Source of the DNA: CAYURR01 sp964446745
Lineage (GTDB): Bacteria > Bacillota > Clostridia > Lachnospirales > WQUN01
Assembly: GCA_964446745.1 (NCBI GenBank)
Contig: CAYURR010000065.1
Span: 1 to 15,446 of the forward strand
Reading direction: 5' to 3'
Length of the DNA: 15,446 nt
Of the stretch, positions 1 through 7,172 are shown piece by piece. A model generated the notes under the pieces. That model saw nothing but the letters and a program-made list of their open reading frames with translations, did not search any database and was not told where the DNA came from. Numbering within the stretch: position 1 is the first letter of the stretch; each line of letters begins with the position of its first letter. The position numbers were made by a program, and so were the translations under genes.

Positions 1-4
1 ATAT

Positions 5-865
5 ATGATCAAGAATGATAATAAGGTATTAAAAACAGCTCTTGCATATCTAATGGTGCTGCCATCGTTTTTACTTATAGCCGGAATAATCGCATATCCC
101 ATTATCAACTCTATAGTACGAAGCTTTCAAATAAAAGGTAAACCCGGCGTATATGGAATAGCAAATTATATGTTCTTTTTTACAGATAAATTGGCTTTGG
201 CAAATCTGTTTTATACACTTGGCATTGTATTCGTCACAGTCATTTTATCTACCGTGATAGCGTACGGCATATCCTTGTATTTGCGCTTTTCAAATTCATT
301 TGCGAGTAAGGCTATCGGAACCTTGTATATAATACCGCGATTTATACCGGGTCTTGTGGCAGTCAACGCTGTTATTACAATCATAAGGGATGGCGGACTT
401 GTAAGCAGGGCGGCGGGTTCCATGGGCTTATCATTCAATCTCGGTTGGATGTTTAATGAAAAAGCAATCGTTCTGATGAATCTCTGGTTTAACATACCCT
501 TTGCAACCATGCTGCTGATGTCGGCCTTGTCAGGTATACAGGATGCGTTAATAGAATCGGCAAGGGACGCAGGAGCTTCAAAATGGAGTATCTTGAGAAC
601 TATAATAATTCCATTGACACTAAAGGACATAATGATAGCTGCTACATTTATATTTATGGGTAATATCGGTTCGTTTACGACACCATATCTCATGGGAGCC
701 AATTATCCGCAAATGCTGGGTATCTCACTGTTTCAGCAGTTCAACAAGACACAGTATGAGAGAGCGGCAGCATTATCCGTAATAATGTTTTTGCTGTGCA
801 TGGTATCGGCGGTAATTTATATCTACACCAATATGAAGGGTCGAGTTTGGGAAAGGCAGGAATAA
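5..865 (+). CDS. ABC transporter permease (binding-protein-dependent importer)
   Basis: An inner-membrane subunit of an ABC importer, 286 residues. About six hydrophobic segments are visible (roughly residues 11-35, 67-92, 102-125, 150-175, 208-230 and 255-275). The cytoplasmic EAA loop that docks the ATPase is recognisable at about residues 183-203 (ESARDAGASKWSILRTIIIP). The later GSFTTPYLMG segment resembles the PotB/AfuB branch of permeases more than MalF, so the substrate may be an anion or phosphorylated compound; this is a family-level inference. The ATPase, binding protein and any second permease would lie to the left of the window. The stop codon is four bases before the phosphodiesterase start, so the two genes are almost certainly one operon and the permease may import that enzyme's substrate. 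The ribosome binding site lies outside the window, so the start at base 5 is the first visible ATG and is unproven. Confidence 0.9.
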   Translation: MIKNDNKVLKTALAYLMVLPSFLLIAGIIAYPIINSIVRSFQIKGKPGVYGIANYMFFFTDKLALANLFYTLGIVFVTVILSTVIAYGISLYLRFSNSFASKAIGTLYIIPRFIPGLVAVNAVITIIRDGGLVSRAAGSMGLSFNLGWMFNEKAIVLMNLWFNIPFATMLLMSALSGIQDALIESARDAGASKWSILRTIIIPLTLKDIMIAATFIFMGNIGSFTTPYLMGANYPQMLGISLFQQFNKTQYERAAALSVIMFLLCMVSAVIYIYTNMKGRVWERQE

Positions 866-869
866 GATA

Positions 870-1769
870 ATGAATACAGTACCTTGTAGCAGCCGTCAAT
901 ACGATGGACCGATGCGTCTGTGCCATCGCGGATACGCATCCGTTGCTCCTCAAAATACGCGCGAAGCTATATTTGCCGCGTTAGATGCCGGATACGAGGG
1001 TGTCGAGATAGACATCAGAATGACACGAGACGGTGAGATCGTTGTAGTTCATGACAGCAATTTGACCGCGCTAACCCTCGGACATCCTACAAAATCTTCA
1101 AACGGCATAATTTCGGAAATGACTTGGGATGAAGTCTCTATGATTGAACTACCGTTCGTCAATCATTTACTAAAGCCATTTCCTTTAGAAGGTGTCAGAG
1201 ACGAGGGAGCGGTATATGATATTATACGCCTTCTGGGCCAAGACGAGCAGCATCCTTATGCTCGTGATTGGAACATCGATAACCGAACGGCAAAGATACC
1301 GCGGCTTGATGATCTGCTGACAGAGGCTTGCGCTCGTTACAAGAATGTTATTTTTGAAGTAGAATATAAAGCCGGTGGAATGATGCCTCGGCTGATGCCG
1401 ATTTTGTCACGTCCTGAAATCATGGACAAATGCATTCTTTTTTCCGGTAATCCGGCATATGTGGATGAGATTCAACGGTATGCGGCTCAAAATGGCAAGC
1501 CGGAGAGACTTAGATTTGGGGCCAATATACGAGCACTTGATGACCGGGCCAAGGATTTTATAAACAGATATGATTTGTATGAAGTGGGGCTAAATGACGG
1601 ATTTATTAGTAAGGCGGAGGTTGAATGGTTAAACTGCAAAGGCATTGAAGTATTTTCAAACCTTGGAGATTATCCGGAGCATTGGCAGACCATATGCCGT
1701 CTCGGCATAGCCGGGTTTAAGACAAATTACCCGGCCGCCTTTACAGCATGGTATCACGATAATTATTAA
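870..1769 (+). CDS. glycerophosphodiester phosphodiesterase family protein
   Basis: A GDPD-family TIM-barrel enzyme, 299 residues, expected to hydrolyse a glycerophosphodiester to glycerol 3-phosphate plus an alcohol. Visible motifs are the HRG box (H19-R20), PQNT (residues 27-30, where PENT is usual), the metal-binding E46/D48 in VEIDIR, the second catalytic histidine in HD (61-62), and the FEVEYK strand (162-167) with the third acidic ligand. The stretch between HD and this strand is long (about 100 residues), which suggests a family insertion. There is no signal peptide, so it acts in the cytosol on imported substrate. The start at 870 has an AGGCAGGA ribosome binding site overlapping the end of the permease gene. 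An internal ATG at 912 lies just before the HRG box and is less likely. The gene ends facing the acetyltransferase gene, with no obvious terminator between them. Confidence 0.88.
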   Translation: MNTVPCSSRQYDGPMRLCHRGYASVAPQNTREAIFAALDAGYEGVEIDIRMTRDGEIVVVHDSNLTALTLGHPTKSSNGIISEMTWDEVSMIELPFVNHLLKPFPLEGVRDEGAVYDIIRLLGQDEQHPYARDWNIDNRTAKIPRLDDLLTEACARYKNVIFEVEYKAGGMMPRLMPILSRPEIMDKCILFSGNPAYVDEIQRYAAQNGKPERLRFGANIRALDDRAKDFINRYDLYEVGLNDGFISKAEVEWLNCKGIEVFSNLGDYPEHWQTICRLGIAGFKTNYPAAFTAWYHDNY

Positions 1770-1792
1770 TACTACTTATCTGTGGGGGTCAT

Positions 1793-2356
1793 CTAGCGCT
1801 TAAGCATCAGCTGGTATAGATCCTCTTCGAATTCACTTTCCATTATACCCATATAAATCTTGTCGATGTACTTTCCGTCTTTGAATACCCACTCACGCAG
1901 TCGCCCGGTTTCTTGGAACCCCACCTTTTTGTAGCAAGCGATGCCTGCACAATTGTCCGCGTGGACTGTGAGCATGATGTGGTGTAGGTTCATTGTTTTA
2001 AATCCGTAGTTGAGGATTAAACGTATGGCTTCAGCACCGTATCCTTTGCTCCGGTATTCTTCATCACCTATAAAGATACCGATAAAAGCATTACGATTTA
2101 AGTGATCGATGTTGTGAAGACTAATGCTGCCAATCAATACATCACCGTCAAGGAGTACCATAGCATAGCGGTGCATGTCACTGCTCGGTTCATACAGCCA
2201 TTTCATATCACTCTTAGATGAAACTAACCGATGATACTGTCCAAAATCAATAGCAACAGCTTTATTGTTCATCCATTTTAAATAACTATCAACTTCTTCA
2301 GTGTTGATGGGTGATAGATATATTCGTTTTCCAATGATTTTCTTATAGTATTTCAT
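1793..2356 (-). CDS. GNAT family N-acetyltransferase (RimJ/RimL type)
   Basis: An acetyl-CoA-dependent N-acetyltransferase of 187 residues. The N-terminal RIYLSPINTEE is typical of the RimJ/RimL branch. The acetyl-CoA pyrophosphate loop is RSKGYG (102-107), followed by the helix AEAIRLILNYGF. The conserved N135 and the CYKKVGF segment (141-147) complete the fold. The substrate cannot be told from sequence: it could be a protein N-terminus, an antibiotic or a small amine. The start is fixed by a full AGGAGG eight bases upstream. The gene lies 38 bases downstream of the M56 peptidase gene on the same strand with no terminator between, so it is probably the third gene of the BlaI-M56 operon. In that setting a role in antibiotic or envelope-stress tolerance is possible but is inference only. 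Confidence 0.88.
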   Translation of the reverse strand: MKYYKKIIGKRIYLSPINTEEVDSYLKWMNNKAVAIDFGQYHRLVSSKSDMKWLYEPSSDMHRYAMVLLDGDVLIGSISLHNIDHLNRNAFIGIFIGDEEYRSKGYGAEAIRLILNYGFKTMNLHHIMLTVHADNCAGIACYKKVGFQETGRLREWVFKDGKYIDKIYMGIMESEFEEDLYQLMLKR

Positions 2357-2394
2357 ATGCTCCGCCTCCTACTATATAAACTCTAAATAATAAT

Positions 2395-3423
2395 TCATTT
2401 ACGGATCTCACAAACCGAATATGTGCCAAACAGCCCTTGCCACATGAACGTAATATTTGCATCACTTTTATAGTTCACAGCAGATATGGGCATGTTTCTA
2501 TACGGAAATAAAAAAAATGAAAATAAGCATATGGCAACTATCAATAAGACGATAACTTGCCTAAACCCACTCTTTTGTTTGCTCCTTTGCTGTATCGTTA
2601 GAATCCTGCATTTTATGTCTGCATAATCGCTTGAAATACCGGTAAGTAATTGGCAAGGCTTGCTTATAGATTTTAATAATATTAATAAATACTGTTTCTC
2701 TTTAGAGTTGAAATTCTGCATAACGCTATCGTCGCAGTTGATTTCAAACCGCAATCGAATTCTGTCCATTGCATGTATAATAAATGGACAAAAGCAAAAT
2801 ATTGATTTAATAAAAGCTATAGCAGTACATTTAAGGGAATCGTAATTTTTTATATGTATCAACTCATGTGTGAATAATAAATCACGTTCGTTTTCATCAT
2901 ACAGCTCATAGAAACCCTTGGGCACGAAAACATACGCGTTTACTAATCCCCACGATGTAATACCATCAACAAAATCTACTTGCAACAGGCACACAGGGCG
3001 ATTGCCTACTATTTTCGTGCTTAGGGACGAAAATTGCTTATCCGCGATTTGTATATATTTCGCTTTAAGATTTACTAATGAAAAGCGGAATGCCTGTGCA
3101 GTGACTTGAACAAGTATTGTCAAAGCAACGATTAACCAAATAATACTCAAATACCTAAAAGCTACATTGACGGGATAAAGATACGAAAAAAATAGTTGAC
3201 CATACGTAGTAATAATCTTATCCAAGCCCAAAAACATGGAAATCACTATGGTTCCTACAAAAATCAAAGGATGCCATTGATAGTGTTTCAATCTCGAAAG
3301 CTTGCCAAATAAAAGCATAGGTAAATACCATACGGTAAATATAATTGACAAAAGAAAAATGTATTCAAATGATATAGATGTCAGAAAAAATGCATCGTCC
3401 GCGATTCTAACAAGCCTATCCAT
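2395..3423 (-). CDS. M56 family membrane metallopeptidase (BlaR1/MecR1-like, no sensor domain)
   Basis: An integral-membrane zinc peptidase of the M56 family, 342 residues. The N-terminal third holds several membrane segments (about 11-40, 50-85, 90-112). The zinc motif HELIH is at 186-190, preceded by VFVPKGFYEL. The downstream EINCDDSV supplies the third zinc ligand region. One more membrane segment (VIVLLIVAICLFSFFLFP) follows, then only about 25 residues. BlaR1 and MecR1 carry a large penicillin-binding sensor domain there, and this protein has none. The start is taken at 3423, not at an in-frame ATG at 3468, because AAAGGTG precedes it and only then is the overlap with the repressor gene the small eight bases typical of such pairs. 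In BlaR1/MecR1 systems the peptidase relays a surface signal that leads to cleavage of the BlaI-type repressor. The signal here is unknown. Confidence 0.87.
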   Translation of the reverse strand: MDRLVRIADDAFFLTSISFEYIFLLSIIFTVWYLPMLLFGKLSRLKHYQWHPLIFVGTIVISMFLGLDKIITTYGQLFFSYLYPVNVAFRYLSIIWLIVALTILVQVTAQAFRFSLVNLKAKYIQIADKQFSSLSTKIVGNRPVCLLQVDFVDGITSWGLVNAYVFVPKGFYELYDENERDLLFTHELIHIKNYDSLKCTAIAFIKSIFCFCPFIIHAMDRIRLRFEINCDDSVMQNFNSKEKQYLLILLKSISKPCQLLTGISSDYADIKCRILTIQQRSKQKSGFRQVIVLLIVAICLFSFFLFPYRNMPISAVNYKSDANITFMWQGLFGTYSVCEIRK

Positions 3424-3811
3424 TGATTTCACCTTTCTTCTGTTCCAATAAAGCCTCCAACTCTTCAATCTCTTCTTTTGAAAGACGAGAGTTTGAGGTA
3501 AAATGTGTTAATAAATCGAAGGCATTGCTGCCAAATATCAGGTTTAGAAATTCGTTGCTCTTAGATGAAACGCATTCATCTTTAGTAACCGTTGCACTAT
3601 AATGATAAACGCGCATGTCTTGTTTATCCACTTCATAAGATACCGCGGATTTGGCAATTAGTCGGCGAATCAGAGTCTTTACTGTTCGATCAGACGTTTT
3701 TTTCTCTTTTGTAATAGCCTCAACTATTTCAGATGCCATTGCTGATTTCTTGTCCCAAAGAACCTTCATGACCATCCATTCACTTTCAGTAATACCTATT
3801 TTTTTCTTCAA
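3416..3811 (-). CDS. BlaI/MecI/CopY family transcriptional repressor
   Basis: A winged-helix repressor of the BlaI/MecI family, about 131 residues. The family signature KKKIGITESEWMVMKVLWDKK opens the protein, and the recognition-helix region SDRTVKTLIRRLIAKSAV follows. The C-terminal half is the acidic dimerisation helix region. The start needs a decision: an ATG at 3817 is only two bases from AGGAG, whereas the in-frame TTG at 3811 has AGGAG at eight bases, which gives the family-like beginning Met-Lys-Lys-Lys-Ile. I therefore prefer TTG. The gene overlaps the peptidase gene by eight bases, so the pair is translationally coupled. It probably represses its own promoter and possibly the overlapping divergent promoter of the FlxA-like gene. 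Confidence 0.88.
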   Translation of the reverse strand: MKKKIGITESEWMVMKVLWDKKSAMASEIVEAITKEKKTSDRTVKTLIRRLIAKSAVSYEVDKQDMRVYHYSATVTKDECVSSKSNEFLNLIFGSNAFDLLTHFTSNSRLSKEEIEELEALLEQKKGEING

Positions 3812-3883
3812 AGCCATCACTCCTAGTAAAAATAATAACATAATGTCATGGAGAATAAAAGACTAAGTTTGTTTTCAAATCTC

Positions 3884-3912
3884 TTGACACTCGTTTAAAG
3901 ATACTATACAAT
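3884..3912 (+). promoter_or_regulatory. promoter of the FlxA-like gene
   Basis: TTGACA (3884-3889) and TACAAT (3907-3912) with a 17-base spacer form a near-perfect sigma-A promoter. Transcription would start near 3919 and leave a leader of about 35 bases with GGAGG. Bases 3907-3908 belong to this -10 box and also to that of the opposite-strand promoter, so polymerase should not occupy both at once. Confidence 0.75.
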
Positions 3913-3931
3913 CGAAAACACATGTAGTCAA
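3903..3931 (-). promoter_or_regulatory. promoter of the BlaI-M56-GNAT operon
   Basis: On the minus strand TTGACT (3931-3926) and TATAGT (3908-3903) are separated by exactly 17 bases, each matching the housekeeping consensus in five of six positions. Transcription should begin near 3896. A BlaI-like half palindrome, TACATGTG (3926-3919 read on the minus strand), lies in the spacer, where a repressor would block polymerase. The -10 box overlaps that of the opposite promoter. Confidence 0.7.
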
Positions 3932-3953
3932 ATAATGAATGTGGAGGATATGT

Positions 3954-4334
3954 ATGCAGATCAACAGTATAGGCAATGGCAGTGGCACAGGCATGCCTCA
4001 AAAACCAAATGGTGATGTAGAGCAACAAATCAATGAAATAAAAAGCGAAATTGATCGTTTGCGCCAAAAAAAAGCAAGTGTTTCTGTTAATGCCGAAACT
4101 AAAGATGAAAACGGTAACGATCCTGAGACAGCGAAGAAAGCTTCGAAGGATGCTGAGGCAAAAGCAAAAGCGGAAATTGAGAAAAAAATTCAACAGCTGC
4201 AAATGAAGCTTCAACAGATTGAAAGCCAGAATCAAGGCAAGTCAAAAGAAGCTGAGCAGCAGAATGCTAAGAATGAAAATGAAATGTTAAAGTCTATGGG
4301 CGAAGTGGGGCAGTTTGTGGATGAAAAATTATAA
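3954..4334 (+). CDS. FlxA-like coiled-coil protein
   Basis: A 126-residue, highly charged protein resembling the FlxA-like family. After a short Gly/Ser-rich N-terminus (MQINSIGNGSGTG) come two helical, heptad-like stretches (about residues 23-40 and 64-100) rich in Gln, Glu and Lys, such as EIEKKIQQLQMKLQQIE. They are separated by a polar linker. There is no cysteine or tryptophan, no signal peptide and no membrane segment. E. coli FlxA belongs to the flagellar regulon, but the function of this family is poorly defined. The start is set at 3954 because GGAGG lies six bases upstream; an in-frame ATG at 3939 lies before that site. The gene stands alone, with its own strong promoter and a terminator. 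Its N-terminus shares an I-x-SIG pattern with the FliD-like protein encoded at 12502-13683. Confidence 0.75.
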   Translation: MQINSIGNGSGTGMPQKPNGDVEQQINEIKSEIDRLRQKKASVSVNAETKDENGNDPETAKKASKDAEAKAKAEIEKKIQQLQMKLQQIESQNQGKSKEAEQQNAKNENEMLKSMGEVGQFVDEKL

Positions 4335-4354
4335 GTATTAAAATGTCTACATAT

Positions 4355-4401
4355 AAAATGGGCTGTAGTCAGAATTTGTATTCTGCTACAGCCCATTTTT
4401 T
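4355..4401. terminator. bidirectional intrinsic terminator
   Basis: AAAATGGGCTGTAGTCAGAA (4355-4374) pairs with TTCTGCTACAGCCCATTTT (4381-4399), with one bulged T and a six-base loop. An A-run on the left and a T-run on the right let it work in both directions. It ends the FlxA-like transcript (+) and the diguanylate cyclase transcript (-), whose stop codon touches its right edge. Confidence 0.9.
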
Positions 4402-6247
4402 AAAGAGCTAGGGCATCGGTCCTTGATGATTGATAGCTGTATGAGGTTTGTCCGTCATACACCGTATAATTATTCTTGCCTTTGGCTTTGGTGTTGTATA
4501 AAGCAATATCGGCATTTTTATAAAGTGAATCGAAATCCGTACCGTGCTCAGGGGAAATGGCTATACCTATACTTGAGGAAATATTAACTATTACATCGCC
4601 CTCTGTATAGGTGTTACGGAATAGATCGCCTATTTCCTTCGCCTTTGCCTTGACAAGGCTTATATCGTTAAATCCCTTGAGAAATACAAAAAACTCATCG
4701 CCGCCAACTCGACCTATAACATCGTCCGCACGAAAAATAGGCTTTAGTTTCTCAGAAAGACTTGACAGCACCAAGTCACCGTATAAATGCCCCAGCTTAT
4801 CATTTATACTTTTAAAATTATCAACGTCAATAATAATCAATGCGTGGTTGCCACTTATATACCTGCGATCGGCCAGTATACGTTTAATCAACAGCTCGGT
4901 TGTCTTTTTATTATATAGCCCGGTAAGCTGGTCGCGCTCCGCCTTTTGGCGCAGATACTCTTCTCTTTGTATCAATTCTTGTATATTTTGTATTGTTCCA
5001 ATCCCTTTAAAAGGCTTGCCTTTTTCGTCTTTGATAATTGCCATGGAGATTTCTATCCAGTTAAACTCGCCATTTGGCATTTGCGCCCTGTATCGTATAC
5101 CATCAAAGCTTATCCCATTTGATAGATTATCAAAGATTTTTTTATAAGTGACATCGTCATCCTCATGAATAGTATTGCTCACAAGATCCTGTACGGAGAT
5201 ACCCTGCACAGTATTTCCTGCTATCTGAGTCAACTTTTTTGCATTACAATCCCATTCCAAAACAACCTTACCGCTTTGTTCGGAAAGAGCCTTAAAACAT
5301 TTTTCGTTGAGCATAGCCTTATTTTTTGCATTGTTAGAGGTCATTACATAAAACACTGTAAATATTAATGCGCACGACATTATACAAACTATCAAAAACG
5401 CCGAGTATGAAAGGATAGTATTTGATGATTTGGCAAGGAATTCGTCCGGAACCATGGCAAATAATGTCCATCCATTATCATCCAGCGCCCCATAGCTTGC
5501 GCGGCGATTTTCTCCGCGCAAAGAATAAGAGATATGACCGCTGCTGCCGTTATAGATATTTTGTTTAATGTCTTCTAACGTATAACCGTTTCTAAAATCC
5601 GCATCTTTAAAATCATCCAGTAGGTTGTTCCTTATGGTTAAAGTATATTCATTTGAGTTTTTTGCTATTATTTCACCTGTTTTAGTAATGACATATGCGT
5701 AACTCGTACCCTCAAATGCAGGTAAAAATAACTTACTGAGCATATTTGAGTCATATGAGCCGGTCAATACACCAACAATATTACCATCTTTATATATTGG
5801 CGCGGCTATAAGGACTATAGTGATGTTTCTGATGCGTGATACGAAAGGCTCTGATACAACCACTTCACCCTTTATCGCGCGCTTAAAGTATTCACGGTCG
5901 TCCAATTGCATTTTTCGCCCGTCTATTGTAACTGCGCTGCCATCGGGCATAATATAGTCAATGAATTCGAAATCACTGGTTTCCGCTAATTTTCTAATGA
6001 CTGGAACAATGTTTTCAGGGGGAACTCCTGTGTCTGATATAAATGATGCAAAATTTATTAGCATCATTTTATCGTTATGTAGCTTTAAATCAAAGTTGAA
6101 TATCTGTTGCTGCATAATCTCGTGCAGTTCATGATCGTTTTGCTCAGTGAGGACGTTATCTATCGAAATAAAATATAGCAGTAATCCTCCTGCAATACCC
6201 GCAAGTGTAATAATAAGTAAGGTAATGGTCTTAAATGTAACCTTCAC
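4400..6247 (-). CDS. membrane diguanylate cyclase (Cache-PAS-GGDEF)
   Basis: A 615-residue enzyme expected to make cyclic di-GMP from two GTP. Order of parts: membrane segment (about 7-28); extracytoplasmic double-Cache-like sensor (about 30-275, including the region around VSEPFVSRIRNITIVLIAAPI); second membrane segment (about 280-302); a PAS domain (about 318-430, with the PAC-like IKDEKGKPFKGIGTIQNI); then the GGDEF domain (about 438-600). The active-site loop is intact as GGDEF (515-519), and the RADD inhibitory I-site (506-509) sits five residues before it, so product feedback is expected. No EAL or HD-GYP domain is present. The start is GTG at 6247, with GGGGG seven bases upstream. It lies 37 bases downstream of the hydrolase-fold gene without a terminator and is likely co-transcribed with it. 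The Cache ligand is unknown. Confidence 0.93.
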   Translation of the reverse strand: MKVTFKTITLLIITLAGIAGGLLLYFISIDNVLTEQNDHELHEIMQQQIFNFDLKLHNDKMMLINFASFISDTGVPPENIVPVIRKLAETSDFEFIDYIMPDGSAVTIDGRKMQLDDREYFKRAIKGEVVVSEPFVSRIRNITIVLIAAPIYKDGNIVGVLTGSYDSNMLSKLFLPAFEGTSYAYVITKTGEIIAKNSNEYTLTIRNNLLDDFKDADFRNGYTLEDIKQNIYNGSSGHISYSLRGENRRASYGALDDNGWTLFAMVPDEFLAKSSNTILSYSAFLIVCIMSCALIFTVFYVMTSNNAKNKAMLNEKCFKALSEQSGKVVLEWDCNAKKLTQIAGNTVQGISVQDLVSNTIHEDDDVTYKKIFDNLSNGISFDGIRYRAQMPNGEFNWIEISMAIIKDEKGKPFKGIGTIQNIQELIQREEYLRQKAERDQLTGLYNKKTTELLIKRILADRRYISGNHALIIIDVDNFKSINDKLGHLYGDLVLSSLSEKLKPIFRADDVIGRVGGDEFFVFLKGFNDISLVKAKAKEIGDLFRNTYTEGDVIVNISSSIGIAISPEHGTDFDSLYKNADIALYNTKAKGKNNYTVYDGQTSYSYQSSRTDALAL

Positions 6248-6284
6248 ACTGCTACCCCCGGTTTAACATGACTTGGACCTTGCC

Positions 6285-7007
6285 TTACGCTACTTTAAAA
6301 TTATTGAACGCATCAATAAGCGCTCTCATCCCTTCGGATATTTCGTCACTCGACGAATCAACTAGGTCAAGACCATGCCCATGATGCTCAAAAACATTGA
6401 CTGTCAAATTTGTTTTACCGAGTCCGGCAAACACTTCCTTTATCTTATACACGCCCTGTATATCACAAAAACCATCCATATCACCGTTAAAAATATAGAT
6501 AGGCAAGTTCAAAGTAGGTAACATATCGTTATTACTCAACAGATTGTAGCTTTCCGTAAACCATCCTGGCGTTAACATCATGCGTTCCATTAACCAATCG
6601 TCATCTTTTCGATCGATCGCGCTAAAACACTCCTCAAGCATAGCGCTGCCACCGTCAAACCAGCCGTTTAATAATACCTTGCAGTCTGCAAGACGGTCTA
6701 TTTCCTTTAATGTTCTAATAATGCTGCGAATGTCCTCGACACTGTTAGACGGCAGATAGGTCTTATACTCATCGTAGTTTACTGTGAAAAACGGGGATTC
6801 GTCTTTTATATCAACGCCGCGCTTGTTGTATGAAAAATGAGCAATCCCTTTATCGGTGCAAAGATTGGCGGGGAAGCCGTTGTTGTATGTAGAGGGGCCT
6901 GCTCCTCCAATATAAATGATTAGTTTAGAAATAGTCCCGTTGCCGTCGGGTAACAAGAGATTGCCTTTCAATACGAGGCCGTCGTGTGTTTTTATATCCA
7001 TAATCAT
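6285..7007 (-). CDS. alpha/beta-hydrolase-fold protein lacking the nucleophile (probable pseudo-enzyme)
   Basis: A 240-residue alpha/beta-hydrolase-fold protein. It begins with the usual strand pair (MDIKTHDGLVLKGNLLLPDG) and has an oxyanion-side YIGGAGPS segment. The nucleophile elbow, normally G-x-S-x-G-G, reads G115-W-F-D-G-G120, so Phe117 replaces serine; the codons in the DNA are GGC TGG TTT GAC GGT GGC. The likely acid (NGDMDGF, near 176) and the histidine (EHHGHGLD, near 207) remain. The protein is probably a non-catalytic or altered-chemistry member; a Phe codon by single-base mutation or sequencing error (TCT to TTT) is another possibility. The start at 7007 has AAGGGGG eight bases upstream and is preferred over an in-frame ATG at 7109. 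There is no signal peptide. It precedes the diguanylate cyclase gene in the same probable transcript. Confidence 0.8.
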   Translation of the reverse strand: MIMDIKTHDGLVLKGNLLLPDGNGTISKLIIYIGGAGPSTYNNGFPANLCTDKGIAHFSYNKRGVDIKDESPFFTVNYDEYKTYLPSNSVEDIRSIIRTLKEIDRLADCKVLLNGWFDGGSAMLEECFSAIDRKDDDWLMERMMLTPGWFTESYNLLSNNDMLPTLNLPIYIFNGDMDGFCDIQGVYKIKEVFAGLGKTNLTVNVFEHHGHGLDLVDSSSDEISEGMRALIDAFNNFKVA

Positions 7008-7077
7008 ATAGGATGCCCCCTTGTTTTGAATTACTATATAGAACCAGTCCATATAGCATTCATTTAGAATTGTTGAG

Positions 7078-7106
7078 AGTATACATAAAAAATCATATGA
7101 ACACAA
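7078..7106 (-). promoter_or_regulatory. candidate promoter of the hydrolase-cyclase transcript
   Basis: On the minus strand TTGTGT (7106-7101) and TATACT (7083-7078) are 17 bases apart. The -10 matches well and the -35 weakly. The leader to the ATG at 7007 would be about 65 bases. It is placed correctly, just downstream of the MerR terminator, but the match alone is modest. Confidence 0.4.
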
Positions 7107-7130
7107 CATTTATTTACGAAATGTCATAAT

Positions 7131-7170
7131 AAAACGGCCGTCTTTCGTTTTAACAAAAGACGGCCGTTTT
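7131..7170. terminator. intrinsic terminator after the MerR gene
   Basis: AAAACGGCCGTCTTT (7131-7145) and AAAGACGGCCGTTTT (7156-7170) form a perfect 15-base stem with a ten-base loop. The outer A/T tracts allow function on either strand. It begins two bases beyond the MerR stop codon and insulates the hydrolase-cyclase unit. Confidence 0.92.
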
Positions 7171-7172
7171 AA

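Noticed and set aside
211..702. Open frame of 163 codons on the minus strand inside the permease gene
   Set aside because: It mirrors the permease coding sequence, has no ribosome binding site and no recognisable protein pattern.
3846..4235. Minus-strand open frame of 129 codons opposite the FlxA-like gene
   Set aside because: It is the complement of the coiled-coil gene; its Phe/Leu-rich translation is the expected shadow of Lys/Glu/Gln codons.
4611..5147. Plus-strand open frame of 178 codons inside the cyclase gene
   Set aside because: It lies antisense to the conserved PAS-GGDEF coding region and has no ribosome binding site.
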